A stretch of 64,000 nucleotides of DNA, taken from Orthonyx spaldingii (Eukaryota > Chordata > Aves > Passeriformes > Orthonychidae). The position numbers and the translations under genes are program-made. Positions 1-15,400 of the stretch are shown here, one piece after another; the first letter of the stretch is position 1, and each line of letters starts with the position of its first letter. The notes under the pieces were generated by a model that was not told the DNA's origin, ran no database searches, and worked only from the letters and a program-made list of their open reading frames with translations. The stretch lies in contig VZTJ01006074.1 of the NCBI GenBank assembly GCA_013397795.1, positions 783,529 to 847,528 on the forward strand, written 5' to 3'.

Positions 1-334
1 ATTAACTGGGAAAAAAACCCAACAAAACTATCAACCCCCCAAATAAATGGAACATTCTTTACTTCTCTAAATTCACACTAAATCTTATGTGATCAGGTAA
101 GTATTAACTGTATCTGTAACAAGGTTATAGGTGCAAAATAGTCTTGGCCATTGTTTATTTAAAAAATCAAAATAAGGTAAGGTTTCCTTTGTAGACAAGA
201 TATAATGCCTCAGAAAAGTGCACAATTTGTTCTGACTTTCAGTTAGGACCAGCTGGGAATTTTATACTGTTTACTATTGCTTAAAACTTGATATTGTTTG
301 TTTTCTGCATTACTGATTTCCTGTGTGTTTGCAG

Positions 335-475
335 ATGAGACGCTGAAATTGTTAAAAGAGCTAACAAGTAAAAAATCTCTTCAAGTGCCAAATATCTATT
401 ACCATTTGCCTCATTTGTTGAAAAATGAAGGAAGCCTTCAACCTTCTGTGCAGGTTGGCCTTGGAAGGACAGGAG
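335..475 (+). CDS. MGAT4A: MGAT4A coding exon (first one in window)
   Basis: The acceptor follows a T-rich tract ending in GCAG at 331-334. The first two bases complete a codon begun in the previous exon. The peptide runs from [16 protein letters not shown] to GRTG and covers the end of the stem region, including the [10 protein letters not shown] block conserved in GnT-IV proteins. The donor is GTATGC at 476 and the exit phase is 1. Exons upstream of this one are outside the window. Confidence 0.93.
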
Positions 476-3400
476 GTATGCTGACACGATGGTTATTTCA
501 TGTTTTATATCTGGAGGACCTTTTAGTTTTAGAAAGAGAATTTACTGTGTTTCTTGGTAGATCAGGGCCTTCCCACTTGACTTGTGTGATGTTGATATCC
601 TTTGAATTCGCACTGAATCTGAGATGAAAGGAGCTTGGTTTCAGCTTTGCTCTTTTCTGCATCATCTCTGCCACACCCCATGCCGTGTTAAGGTACACAT
701 TAAGACATATTTAGTTTGGATGATTTTTTTGTAACTGGAAGGGAACAAAGCTCAAGCATTTCAGATTCTGAACTGCTAATGGATATATTCCTTTGGCTTT
801 TCAGATTTGTGGGGCAACCGTGCATGGATGCAATTATTTTTGTGTTGATGTTTCTGTTGTTCTGACCAGTGTATTTCAATGTATAAACTAAAAATTGAGA
901 GAACTAAGATAATCAGATGTAATTCCATCAATAAAATCTGGACAGTCATTGGAGGGAAATAAAATTCAGTGTTGTAGTTATTCCTGGCTTCTATTTTTTC
1001 ATTACTTCAGTAAGTTTGATTGCTTCTTCTTCTAATAGAAGGCATGCCTGCATGACAAATGTGTGGACTCAGGCCACAGGTTTATTTTTCTGACTATAAA
1101 TACCTTTTATTTCAATGTTGTTATTCAGGAAGGAAAAATCTAATAATCTGTTATTAAGTGAAGTCTATATTATGTACCCCTGGGAATATACGGCAGAAAG
1201 TTGGAATTACAAAATAGAAATTGGAATCAGGTTTATTTAATTAAACAGGGGAGGAAATTCAGGGTTTCAGGAGTTCATGAAATCTGCTTTATTCTTTACT
1301 GCATTCCTGCTGCTATCTGTGGTGTTCCCAGTAGGTAGACAGCCCTGGGTACAGCACAGAAGAAAAGTTAAGTTATGGAAAAGTTAAGGAACACAGGAGT
1401 CAAATGGCCTGCTGAAAGATGGTGTTAATAGCATTGTAGCTGGGGACATATTGCGTTGCATTTGTGGTGCTTTTGTCAGAGATTAGAAATTTTATTGAGT
1501 AACTTCCATGCAATTCTGATGTCCTGGACTTGTTTTTTAGAAGAACCAAAATCAGGTGCAAGGAAAGTAATAGAGTTTTTCAGCAGTATTATTTTAAAAG
1601 ATGACTTCTGAAGTTAAATACTAGAGTTATGAAGAATGGTTATATCAGTTTAAAAATTAAACTGTAGTTAGGGAGTTTAATCACTCTTGGTGCACCTTAT
1701 TTGTTTAATACTATGGTTGTTGATTATTTCCTCTTGTATTGGGGTTTGTGTGACAATGTTTTGGTAACAGGAAGGTACACGGGTGGTATCTGTAAGAGGG
1801 TGCCAGCAGCTTTCCCCATGTCCAGTAGAACCAATAGCCAGATCAGAACCACTGGAATAACAGATTGAAGAGGGGGAGAGAAAAACTGCTCAAGGGCAAT
1901 TGCAGCTGGAGAGAGGAGTGAGAATATGCAGGAGCACTGCGAACACCAAGGTCACTGCAGAAGGAGGGGAAGGAGGTGCTCCAGGTATCGGGGCAGACAG
2001 TCTCCTGCAGCCCGAGGTGAAGAGCGTGTTGAGGCAGCTGTGTCCCTGCAGCCCGTGGAGAAGAAATCCTGCAGCCTCTGGAGCACCCCATGTCACAGCA
2101 GGTGGATGCCCAAAGGAGGCTGTGACCCCATGGGAAACTCACATGGGAGCAGACTCCTGGCAGGCACTGTGGGCCCATGGAGAGAGGAGCCCATGGTGGA
2201 GCAGGTTTGCTGGCAGAACCTGTGACCCACAGGGGACCCACACTGCACTAACCTGTTCCTGAAGGACTGCAGCCCAAGGAAGGGACTCCATGCTGGAGCA
2301 GTTTATGAAGAACTGCAGCCTGTGGGAAGGACTTAGATTGGAGATGTTCATGGAGGACCATCTGCCTTGGGAGGGACCCCATGCTGGATCAGGGGAAGAG
2401 TCTGAGGAGTGCTTCCACTGAGGAGAAAGAAGTGGTGGAGATGATGTGTGATGAACTGAATTCCAGCCTCCGTTTCCCATGCCTCTGTGCTCCTGGTAGG
2501 GAGGAAGTAGAGAAAACAGGTGTGAAGTTGAGCCCAGGAAGAAGGGAAGGGTGAGGGGAAGGTGTTTTAAGATTTGGTTTTATATCTCATTACCCAGTGT
2601 TCATTTGATCAGTAATAAATCAACTTCCTCGAGTCCGCTTTGCCTATAATAGTAACTGGCGAGTGATCTCTCCCTGCCCTTATTTCTGCCCATGAGCTTT
2701 TTGTTATATTTTCTCCTCCCTGTCCAGCTGAGGAGGTGAGCGATAGAGCAGCTTTGGTGGATACCTGGTGTTCAGTCAGGGTCAACCCACCACACCTACA
2801 CAATAGTCTGGCATGTCTAGGATTATTGTTTTTTATCTGCTGTGTTTGTTCTGAGCATTGGTGGTGATTATTAGTCATGCTCCTGATGCTGGGTGGCACA
2901 TTTTTAAACTATTTTTAATTACTGTTATCTCCACATCTTAATCCTTTGCATTTCTTAAGCAGTGCCTCATTGCAAGATTTTTGTTTCCTATCTTGTGTAT
3001 GAAATTACTGAAAGTACCTTTCTGGTTTGTTTGATTTCAGTTTCCATTGTAATGGGAATACCTACAGTGAAAAGAAAAGTCAAGTCTTACCTTACAGAAA
3101 CTCTCCACTCCCTTATTGATAAGCTGTCCCCTGAAGAAAAACTGGATTGTGTTATGGTTGTCTTTATAGGAGAGGTAATCACTTAAGTTTTTTTATACAA
3201 TTTCTAACTTGCCTTTAATCATAAGTAACATTCCTTTCAGGAACTGATGGGGATCTACTTTTTCTTCAAGATGTAGACAGATGACTCTCTTCTTCCAGGA
3301 AGAGGAAAGTGTCCATCTTGGGTTTCTGAGATACAATCCTGAAGAGCCCAGCTTTTTCTATTTATCAGGGGAATAGTGGACATGGATTCAATGGAGTGGT

Positions 3401-6400
3401 TACTTTGCAAATCTTTTTATGTTTATACATAGTGACAAAGATGTGCTAATTCCTTCAACATAGGAATTATGGCTAAGGAACTCTGATATAGGGGAGGATT
3501 CCTCCTATTTTCTTTATGCTACTGCTTAGTCCTCTGTCAAATGAGTGCTGCAGTTTGAGTTGTGAGGCACAGATTGTTACCGAATTAATTTTCTGGACAA
3601 TGTGGATGTTTGAAGTCCAGACCTTTTTAATGGATTAATTCAGTGTTCAGTTGGACTGTTTGTTCAGTTTGGCTCTGATTTAGTGGAAATCAAATTTAGG
3701 AAACTGATAGAGTACTTTCAGAAATAATTCTGTTGGATGCTGGGAATTGGATGCATGTACCTATTTTGTTCTCTATGCTTTTCTCAGAAGTCTGACTTGG
3801 ACATTGGGAAATTTATATTTATGTTTGACCTTCATCTGTCTAACTGTAGTGCTCTGCTGAAACAGTCTTTTGTAAGTCCTACAGATGATAATTCAAATCC
3901 CCAGTTATAACTGAAAATGCTTCCAGTTCAGTGATCCAGTGTCCATTCAGGGATGAATCAGTGGAAAACCAGGCATTTTAATACTTCTAATTCTATTATC
4001 AACATATTGTAAAACTTTCCTTGGAAAGTTTGTAAACATTTTGCTTTTATCTGAGAACTGTTTCTTGGTGTTTTCTAATGCAAATAGATAGATACTGTTT
4101 TTCTGAAAGAAAGTGCTTTTAAAATATCTCTTGGTTGAGAATATCCGGGGAACAGAATTCTTTCTGAATTACTGGAATGCTGTATTTTTCTTCACTGTAT
4201 TAGTTGGAGAAATTTTATTGCCTGCTAGTGTGGCTTCTTTTCAAGGTTTAAAACTGAAGTTTCATTTGTTTTGCGTAAGGAGGTCTGAGCTATGAAGACT
4301 GTCTGTTATCATTGGATTCTCTCTCTTCTGCAAAATTTGGAACAGGAGTGAAGTGTCCCCAACTGCACAACCTTTAGTTGCCTTAGACGAGCCATATTGC
4401 TGTACCCGGGTTTTCCATGGCTGAGTAACTTTCTTGCTTTGAGGTGGTGTGGAATTCTCTCACCTTGGGGGTGATTCTACAGAAGTGACCGCGAATGAAC
4501 TGAACATTTTAACATGGGAGCTGCTGCTCCTGTGCCCGTGGAGAATTGTGTGGTTGGCTCTGGAGTGGGGGACAGTTACCCCCTGTGTCCTACCTCTTTG
4601 TTCCGTCTCTTTGAGAGCAGTTCTGAATGCTTACTCGGGTACTTGTTTTGGGCACTGCAAGTCATGATTGTATGGGAAAATTTGAAGACCCAAAGTTGAA
4701 ATTTTTGTTCTGTTGTAACCGTTTGTTAGATTTGCATTTCTTTTTCTTTACTCCATCCAATTTATTATCTTTCCTTCTTTATTCTTGAACCATGTATTCT
4801 GTTTTCTTAAGCTCTGTGTCTTATGGTTTGCTTTGTAATTGCTACAGGGAACTCTCTAAATAATTAGTATGGTGCATTAAATACTTCATCTTGAATTATG
4901 CTGTGCTTTTTCCGAATTATTCTGTATATTTCAGTTTTCTTTTGCAAGATGAAAAGTGTAGGTTTATTGCTGGCTTTTTAAAGGAAGGCCTACTTCTCTG
5001 GTAGACTTCTGTTTCCCCTTAAGCAAAAGGAAGGGCTGTGTCTTTTAAAATAGCCTTGTCTGTGGGGTATCCTAGCCTGAAATGCATTGGGCTATTGCTG
5101 TCATTAACACATGCAATAATAAAGGCTTATTTAAAAATATATTAGAATTTTGACCAGCTATGCTTATATTAAAAATGATGGCAGAAGTTTCTAAAAAAGG
5201 TATGGTCTGCTGAAACATATGTGCAGTTCAAGTACAGCAAGAAATGGTCATAGAGAGAGGTTATGTAATTTTGCTAATAAGCTTAAAATTACTATCTGTG
5301 CCTTGTCTATAGCTTGTAGCAACAACAAAAAAAGAAGCACAAGACTACAAAAATGGTGTCACAAGAAAATTGTAGGAAAAAAGAGTGTTTAGAAAGGATT
5401 TTAGTGTTTTTTTCTTGCTATCTTTATTCAAGAAATCAGATTTCCAGTGTTCAAGAAGCATTTCTGGGAGCCATAGTCATGGACTGTAATCTCTTTGTGC
5501 TAAGCACCCTTCAAAACTCTTCTAATACTGCTTTTTTTTAGTAGTTCAATCTCACTCATTTCTTGTAATTTCATTTTTTACTAGAAAACAAGTTAGAAGG
5601 GTAATGGCCTTCTGCAAACAGCATCAACAGTGTAAACAGATGAGCTAGTAAATATAGATGCATTATGGTTGCTAAATAAAGAGATCTGCATATTCATTTA
5701 CTGTATGGATATTTCTCAGTAATATAATTTTACAGAGTAAATTTCCATACTGGAAGTTTAAGAAACTCTGAAATATCTCAGCTGATGTGATAACTAATCA
5801 CCAATTTAAATAATTGCTAGAATTGCTTGACAGTAAACTGTGCAATTGTCCTAGTTACTGACATATGTCTATGTTCTCCAATTTGTTAAAATAATTTTAT
5901 GGCAGAATAATTTGCAGGTATTCATTAGGATGACTAATAAATAGGCATGATTCATTATACCTTAATACTTCAAAATCTCTTTATTCCCCCTCATGATGTA
6001 GCTAGTTCCTAGCTCATATGAGTTGAAAACAAACAATTCAAATCTTAAAAACCTGTTTTGTATGAGAGCTTTTTTTTTTGTTCTGTTTTGTTTTGTTTTC
6101 AGAATAAACCATAGACTCTAAGATTAAGAAAGCATGAACTCCAGATTAAAATTGTTGCCTAGTATTTTTATTTAATAGGATTTGTAATTAACATGGGAAG
6201 CATGGTTTTGAAGTATTTTAAATGATCATAGTGGAACAACAGAGATATATGTACACACACTACTGAATATGAGAGAAATTAGAATACTTTCCCGGTATCT
6301 AAACAAAATGTTGGGTTTTTTCTGTGGGAAGATCTCATTTACAATGGAGAAAATACATCTTGTTCTAAATACTTGTTCTAAATATATCAGGGATTATTGT

Positions 6401-9400
6401 CAGTCCACTTCATTAATCAGAGAATGCACTTAGCACAGTCTTCTGTACAAACAGTAATCAGTGCATGCTGGAAAGACTATAAGCCCTTGATTTGACCAAA
6501 AATATCAGAAGGAGAAATCATTTCAGGAAGAATTGAAAGACAGTACAGGTATGCAAAAGCATTTTGCTGTTTCTGTATGCTGCTGATTACATCTGACTAG
6601 GTACTAGTAATTGACAAGCCGTTTGTTCTTGGAGCATTAGGCCACAAGTTATACTTTCTTACGTATTGCTTATTTAAACCTTACTCTGTTGTTTCATATA
6701 TATACAGTTCACTTAAGTTGGAAACATTTGCATACCTTGATTATCTTTTGCTGTCACTGTGTTATCTCTTTACGGAAACAGCAGCTGCTAAATTAAAAGA
6801 TGTTGATCTTTAATAGTGTTTTCTCTGTGCTCCTTCTGTGGAGAATTTTTTTAAAATTTATTATTTCTTTGGAAAGTTTCTGTCCTGGTTGGGTCGGTGT
6901 GACACAAACACCCAGCAAGGTACCATCCTGTGCACTGATATGAACAAAGCCTCAGCAAATTAAGGACTGGGTGCACACACTGTGTCAAACGTTGCTGAAC
7001 CTGTTTTGTAGGTATTAACATTGCAGTGCAATATGTAAACCTTCTCCACAAAATAAATGAGCTTGTATTTTCAACTCCACTTGCTCTGGGCCTGAATTAT
7101 AATTCTCTCTGATCAGCAGCTCTCTTGATAGAAAACAAAAGAGTATTTTGATTGTCTTGCTCTCAACCTGGATGTATTAGGATCAAACCAGCTACAGAGG
7201 TGTTCATGCTTTCTGCTAATTGTTGAAAACTTGTGAGCTGCCCCTTCTTGGAACTGTCCTGGAGAGTGTATTCCTAGTCCTTGAAAGATCTGACCGTGCA
7301 TCTTGAGTTGGAGAAAGTCTGGTAGATCTCAGTGTGTACATATATATGTATATGTGTAATGTACATATATTTTAAATTATCAAGGCTAATCAAAGCTGTT
7401 GTGTCAAGATACATTATCTGCACCAAATAATATTAAAGGTCTACACAGATGGGAATCTTTCTTTTGGACATCTCATTCAAAACTGATCAAGATGAACATG
7501 CCTTCTAGATACACTGCCAACTCTTGCATCTGAAAAGGTAGCTTGACATGTCAGTGAGAATTTGAGATATTTATGCTGTTTTTGAAGTCCCTGCTCCTTT
7601 GTCTCCTAAGCTTTGGTACACAGAAGTATGGACTGCTGATGCTGGGCACTAACATAGGATTTTATGTTCCTCTTTTCATGTCAGTGACTAGGAAAGTTTT
7701 TATAAGGAATTAAACCAGTGATAAAAATCTTTCTTAGATCTAGGAAAAGATCTTTGACAGGATTTGAAAACTTCAGTGTACCTGAGACAAATTTAGTATC
7801 TCAGCATAAAGATAAAATCCAGTATTGTGCTCTTTCCTCAAGACCTAGACTTGAATGACTGAAATGCTTCTCTCAGATACCTGCTGAGGTGCACCTGGGC
7901 CACAATAGCTACCTGATGCTTCTGGTAAGGGAACATCACTATTGATAGCCAGAGTTGTGTCTGATCTCTCTGGTGACATCTAGGGTATTTGGGAGGTGGG
8001 AAGTAACAGTAAAAATCTTATTTCAGAAGGATTGTAGCTGGTGACTTCATACTTGTATGGTGGACTGAATTGACACTATTTTGGACAACACTGTCAAATT
8101 CTGCTACAGTGGTCTGCCTTGACCTAAAAATTCCTTCTGTCCTCCAAATGAAGAACACAATAGCAACTGCCTATCTTCTAGAAGACAAGCTGTCTAGACC
8201 ATTTCAACAATTTACAGGCTTCCCCAAGGACAACAAAAGGTTTCCCATGCTGCCAGGCAGTAAATGCTGCTTTCTTTCAGACTCCACAACCCAAGCTTCA
8301 TCTGCAGCATGCACAAAACTAGTAGTGGCTATGTGACACCAGCATAGCTTGCATCTGAATGTCTGGTCTTGAATTGTCCCATGATGTTTTTTGCTCTGGC
8401 TGGCCTTCTTAGAAGCTCAGCTTGTTCTTTGACATGGGGTTGTGGTTCACATCACAATCCATATGGATATATGCCCTCATGATTGAGGATCTGACAGGCA
8501 GGGCACAAGGGTAGGGAGAAACGAGAGTGGAGTGGTACAAGACTATACTTGTAATCCTGCTATTGCTGCCAAAGGCTTTTGCATCGTGAAACCCTGTCCT
8601 GAACTGAAACTGAATAGGTCCAAATGCCACATGAGTGGCTGATTTTTCCTATGTAAATTTTGATGCCTTGTATTTAGGTAATGATACTCACATGTACTTT
8701 CAATATTTCAAGGCAAATAAATGTTTACTTTGCCTTTTCTGAAGGCTGTAATTTTATATTGCCTGTCATTATATGAAATACGTGGTAAAATTACCCCACT
8801 CCTATTCTATGGGGATGATCAAAGATCAAATAAAATTGTAATTAGTAAGCAATGAAATGACCACACTGCAGATTAGCATGCTTGTTTCTGGGGTATTTTT
8901 TTCATTCTTTGAAAGGTATTCTTGAATAATGTAAGACTTACTTCTAGTAGATTTCATTTAAGAATTGAGATCTGGATAATCTAACAGACTAGATAAATTA
9001 CTAAGATGGTGAAAGGCCTCAAGGGCAAGACTTTGGAAAAGCAGCTGGGGTCACTTGGTTTGTTAAACTTAGGAGAGACGACTGAGAGGTGACTTCATCA
9101 GTCCACAGCTTCCTCGATGTGGTCAGTGGAGAGGAAGATGCTGATCTCCTCTCTCTGGTGACCGGTGACAGGACACATGGAAATGGTGTGAAGCTGCATC
9201 AGGGGAAATTCAGATTGGACATTAGGAAAAGGTTCATCACTGAGTGGTCAGTCATGGGAGTAGACTCCTTGTGGAAGTGGTCATGGCACCGTGTTTATCA
9301 TAGTTCAAGAAACATTTGGATGATGCCTTTAGTCATATGGTTCAGTTTTAGGTAGTCCTGCAAGGAGCTGGGTGTTGGTCTTGATGATCCTTTTGGGTCC

Positions 9401-12400
9401 TTTTTAGCTTGAGAGATTCCATGATTGCATCTTTATTTTTTCTATGCATCTGCCACTTAGGACAGTAGATAAACCTTTGGTCTTAAATGCCATGGTTTTT
9501 CTTATATTTTGAGAAACAGTCTACCTTCTGTCATTCTTGAGGATATGAAGAATTTAACAGTATGAAAGGGTTGGTTCTTCAAAGGAGAAATCCTGGTTTT
9601 GTAGGGCATTTGGCTAGCTGTTCATCAGAACTTTCTAACCTCTCATTTTGTCTGCTAGCTAATGTATTGTGCTGCTTTGCTGTGCACACACTTACTCATA
9701 AAAATCAATAAAGAAGATTGGAAAACTCACTGCTGCTCTGGTACTTCCTGTGTTTGTTGTGAATAATGATGTCTGTTCAGACAAATGTTAGAATAATCAC
9801 AAACTTGATGTGCAGCCTTGCCTGCACTACGGAAAAGTGCTTTAGAGAATTGGGGTACAGCATTTTACAAAAACAGAGGAAATTTTAAAACATTTCACTG
9901 ACAATCTGCAACTTTAGTTTGTCTACAACAGACTCTGAAGCTTTTTTTAAAGAGAGATTCATCAAAGCATTCTATATGCATTTGTCATCAAAATTGCTGA
10001 TACGAAGAGTTAAACCTTAGATACAACCAAGTCCATAGGCTTATGAAACTCCATAGATCTCATAAGGTAAAATCTTCTTTTCTTGTTGAAAGTTTAGATA
10101 GGCTCAAGGGGATGCTAATGAGGCACCTTGAAGATGAGTCTACTGAGGAATGTTAAATACACAAAATCACATCTGTCTCAGGAAGTAACCTGTATTAAAG
10201 GTAGTTGGAGCATGGATGATAGCAGGAGCGGGTGTTGTGTGTGCTTGTCTTGTTCTTACTGTTTGCTATGTATCTTTTCATGTCTGCCTCTGCTGGAAGC
10301 AAGATGCTGATGTGAATCAATCCTTGGTCTGGTATGAATAGTTAAAGGAAGATGTCTCACTTCAAGTGTTTTGCATTCTCTTGAAGATCAGTAATTTCAT
10401 ATGCCTGGGAAGAAAGAATAGGCCAAAAGATCTGCTGATCGTAAAATAACCATCCCTACTTGCGCCTTTCCTTATGAAGTTCTCAGAGATCCACTCACCA
10501 GGACGAAGTTGTTTGTAAGGCTTCATGTGATTCCTTGATAAGATGCATCTTTGTGGCTGGAAGTGTTAACTCTTTGGTTGGGGTCTAACACAATTTTGTA
10601 CTTAATTACTTTAAAGGGATTTGTTCCTAAAATATTAATTTGTGCTTCTTTTTTATGGATCCAGAATTCCTACAGATTTTTTTTAATCTTCAACCTTAGG
10701 AGTTTTAGTAAGAAAAAAGTTACAGTTTTAGTAGTGCCTTTGGATTTGATAGACAAAAGAATTCATAGCTGTATCATTGGGATCACCAGCAACATTTCAT
10801 TTCAATAGTTACAAGCAGCACTGATACCATGAAACAGATTTTGTCAGGTCTACTCCAAAGTCAACCTAGTATCTACCAGATAATTTTTGCTGGAAGCCTA
10901 AAGAACAGTTGCACATTTTCTTTCATGGGTGACTTCTTTTTATTAATCTGGATTTGTCTTGTCCTGTTTAAGGTTCTTGGAGACAAGCAGTCTTGTGTCC
11001 TTCAGGTTGATAAAGAGGACCTTGCATCTTATTTTGTCCAGGCAGTAAACACTTTAGTCCTTGAAGATGGGTAATAGATTTTGATTAATAGTGGGGTTTT
11101 TTTTCTGTTGCTTTTAAGTTGCTGACTGAATTTATTGATACTGCTTGAAAGATCCTTAGATTTAATTTAGCTATTCCAGATATCCTTCCATTGCTACCCT
11201 GCAAAGTCTTCTGTCTACTTAACTCTTCCCTTGGGTATAGTCAGAGCTTGATCAAATTTATTGTATATTCTCTTAGACTGGGCAATGAGAGGAGTTGATT
11301 GTCTCACGAAATTTTGATATTGAATGAGGACAGTCAACCTGCTGTCCCAAGGGGAAGGTTTTGTGTTGAAATCCTGCTTCTAAATCTCGTATGCTGCTGG
11401 TCGATATAAATACAACTGCTTATTGAAAAATGATAGCAGAATACCAGTGTTTTAATGCATTTGATCATGTTAAAAAGTGGAATCAACTCTTCTAATCTAC
11501 ATGTTCTTTTTCATTCTAAAAGTGTCACCTGCTTTAGCACTAAAGTGATGCAGAGATTGCTGATTGAGAAGGAAAGGTTTCCTACTAAGCCTGCAGTGGT
11601 GTTTGCTGTGTCTCATGTTCATAGCAGCTAGACCAGACCTTCTTGACTTTTTGTGACAGCAGCCAAGGTTACGATGTGAGGTTGGAAGACTACAAGCTGC
11701 ATCTTTTTAATGTGATCCCATTGTGACTGCAGCTCTGACTGGGAAACTGCCAGCGTTTCGCATGAAGCACGCAAACAAATAGTGGGAAGTAGGGAAAAAA
11801 ACCTCTTATTCCAGACTTTTTTTTTGCTGATTGTGATGTTTTCTGTATAAGAGTGTAAGGTTTTACAAGCAGCAGCAAGGCTTCATGGTAGTCTGGAAAA
11901 TAGGTCAAAACTATGTTCCCGCTAACGAGATGAGTACTAAGGCACAGGCTTGTGATCAACTATATGATTCCAGTTGGCATGAAGTTTGGCATTTATTTTA
12001 ATCTCTGGAAAACTGAATAGAAACTAGCTGTGTTTCTGCTGACTGTGTGTATGTAGCTATATTTTCATATAAATCCTGTATTTTTCGATGCAATTACAGT
12101 ATGGACTGTATCGGATGTGTTGGAGTTCCTAATGCTGGACTGGGTAATTGAAGTTTGGCATGCCAACTGAAATGCAAATTTTTGTCTTTTCACATGATGA
12201 TTGAACTGCAGTTTCTGTACTTTTAATGTTTAAAAGATTTTGAAAAGAGAGAAAGAGAAATGCTTCAGTTAAAGATGGATCTGCTAAAATTATTTTTAGG
12301 TAGTCACTAGGTTACTGTGATTTGCAACTGTTACACAAAACAGAAAAAAAAGTGATGTCTAATTCCATTCTATTAGTTAAATGTGTATGAACAATCCATA

Positions 12401-15400
12401 GCAGTATTTAAACAGTGATCTATCAAGGTCCGTATGGACTTATGAGTCTCCTTGTGTGGAACTCAGTGTGAGACGAGTTTTAAACTGTGAACACCTTACC
12501 ACCTCACTAGAACTTCTGCCCAGCACTAGGCATAGCACTTAGGAAGAAAATACATATGATAAAATTATGAGAAATACTTTCTAATCCCATGTTCCTGTGG
12601 TATTTAAAATCTGCTTGTGGAAAAAATCCACTGCTGTTGTTGTCCTTCTTGAAAAGCATGCGTCACTGGCATTATGTCTGATTTCATAAAAATAAATCTT
12701 TAAAAAACAGAAGTGCTGATTTTTAAGATCAAAGGGTAAGCACCATTATCAAACAAGATTAACAGTTCTATAGAATTACTTGGGAGGGATTTATTCTCTG
12801 TGTATAATCCTTTAATGATATCCTGTGTTACAAATTAATCAGAAAACATACAAACTGTTCCTTTGTTTCTGGCGTTTCAAAGACAACTCCTTCTCCAGAA
12901 TCCTCATGAGCCAGAATCTGGGTTGATTTATAGACTATTCTTTTCAAAAATGTAAACAGTATGTCAAATCATTAGATTAATAAGTATAACAAAGACCAGG
13001 GGTTTCAGTCACATTTATGAGTTCATGAACTCTCTTTTCTTGGAATGCATGTGTGCAGACAGGTTGAATAATTCTCCAGTGCTGGCAGTTTAGATGATCT
13101 AGACTTTTTCAGAATGTCATGATTTATATTTTCACCAATGAGTAATTTTTAGAATCGTTGCATCTATGAGAACTGAGTGATTGATAGGATTGATGGTCCC
13201 TCAAGTTTAGTCTCTGATGCAAAAAAGCAACCCTAGTCAGAAAGGCAGCAGGTTCACTGCTGTCTGTGGTTAGGGCATTTGCTTTAAATGCAAAGCTTAG
13301 GAGATGTACTTTTGAAAGATGTGTGTGTGTGTGTGTGTTAAATGCACTGTTTTCCAGAAAGCTGTCTTTGCTAATATTTTCTTATTTATTATTATTATTA
13401 TATGAAGTTCTTCCTACACAAACACTCAGTGATCATTTCATCATTAAGAGTGTGAGTTTTAACCATTTTCTGTTAAGTGCAGATATGAGATAATTATTCC
13501 CCTTTGTTTATAAAAAAAAAAATTGCTTGTTCTCAGAGATAAGATGTAGTTGCTTGTGTCATGTGTTCTTGTATTGCTCCAATATCTTAGGCAATGAAAG
13601 TGATTTTCAAGGACAGCTACCTGCAATGTTTATTTTACTTGGTTCTTTTGACATGTAACTCCAGAACTGTCAAATAATCTATTCATTTTTTATGTTTGTT
13701 TCTTTTTTTTCCCAGACTGATCTTGATTATGTTAACAGTGTTGTTGCAAGCCTGGAAAGAGAGTAAGTTGTAGTTTTAATCGGGGATTTCTTAGTTTATT
13801 GATAAACTAAACCAGGTTGTAATAAACAATTAAAAAATATTCTGGAAATCAGAGATCATACCTTTTTGTTTCCTGGGGCTTTGGCCTTTTGAACAAAAAA
13901 GTAAGAGATGACAAATTAAGAGGCAGTGATTCAGTTAGTTAAACTGTAAAACAGTAAGTGGGATTAAATTACTTGATGCAGCATAAACAGATGGGATTGT
14001 TTAAACATGAACAGAAATTTGTGACATCTGTGTTAGGGTCTTGTATTCTGTATGTTCAAAGAGAACTGTAGAAAGAAATCACTAGGTTCTGAGAAAAAGG
14101 CAAAAAATGTTTAGAAAGTAGTTTGGTTCTGATTGGCAAGAGGCGATAGAGCTCTGAAAGATGTGCTAAGGAAAACAATACTTTTTTCTATACTACTTTT
14201 ATATGCCTCATTTGAACAAGTCCTCCTAACCAGACACAATAACTGCTCCAACAGAAAGCAAACAGGAAATCTACAGAACTCAGACTCTCTCATGTGACTT
14301 CAAGATGTTTCTATTGACAGGTTTTCTACAGAGATCAATTCTGGCTTGGTGGAAGTAATAGCCCCTCCTGCAACTTATTATCCTGACTTGACAAACTTGA
14401 AAGAAACATTTGGAGACTCAAAAGAGAGAGTGAGGTAGGCTTATTCTCCCAGATCTTTTCCCATCTCCTCCCACACCCACACTTTTCGTTGTTTATAAAA
14501 TGGCAAGTGGGATGTGAATTCTTGAAATGTTTTCTTACTGTAATTCTTGCAAGTGTGGGGATGCTAAAAGTGCTCTGTGAATCCATCTGATTCCTAGCTA
14601 CATGTTGTTCTGTGCATGATCAGAGCCTATGTTTGGTTGAATCCAATTAGTATTAAATTTTGGGAGGAGAACTGAGACTTCTGATATACTTTTATTCCTG
14701 TATGTGGACTCTTTCGTTTACTGTTTTTCTTCGTGAAGTACAGGGTAAAACCCACTGCTTCTGGTTGAATTACAATTTTAAATGCACATGTGTTATTAGT
14801 GAAATGTCAGGTACTTGTCACAAAATCAGGTTCAAATTAAACCAGTTTGATGTCTGTATTAAAGCTTAAGGTGAAAGCTTTGTTCCTTTTTTTTTCAGAC
14901 GTTGGATTTCCTGAGGGAACAGTGCCAAATGCAGCTGTCCTAACATTTCACTAATAGGCGTCATTCTTCATAGTGAAATTTACTTTATATTGCCAGGATG
15001 TATTGAAATAACTTTTTTCATAAACCTTAAGCTTTCAATTTAATTTCAGATGGAGAACAAAACAAAACTTGGATTATTGTTTTCTTATGATGTATGCCCA
15101 GAAAAAGGGGGTTTATTACATTCAGGTAAATTTCTCTTCTTTATTTTGAGACAAGTTTTCAAATGAGTCTCCAGAAATTATGCTGTTGGATACATCAGAA
15201 GGACCTACACAGAACAGAGATAACTTGATCCCATAATTTAAAGAGGGCATTAAGTATGGTGGTTATGGTATAGGAGGAGATAGTTTGAGGAAGACACTCT
15301 CTCACTGGCTCTGAAGTAGAAAGTAATTTGTCCTGTGTCACTTAAGATGCTTAACAAAAAAAGTTACAGAATCCAAGCAGCTTAACTACTGTTTTTCCTT

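Larger units (their letters stand above)
3175..13715 (+). other. MGAT4A large intron (10.5 kb)
   Basis: AT-rich intronic DNA. It contains a CR1 fragment at 9003-9425, a T/TTTTG low-complexity tract at 6071-6103 and a (GT)n run at 13320-13339. Short open frames (for example 8070-8336 and 10551-11074) lack paired splice sites and similarity, so I take them as chance. Nothing else is recognised. Confidence 0.8.

Noticed and set aside
1843..2480. Overlapping frames of 68-132 codons on both strands
   Set aside because: They lie in the solo LTR and its internal tandem units.
14889..14945. Extra MGAT4A exon after a T-rich CAG
   Set aside because: The frame reaches a stop quickly, has no donor and matches no MGAT4A segment; the flanking exons already join exactly.
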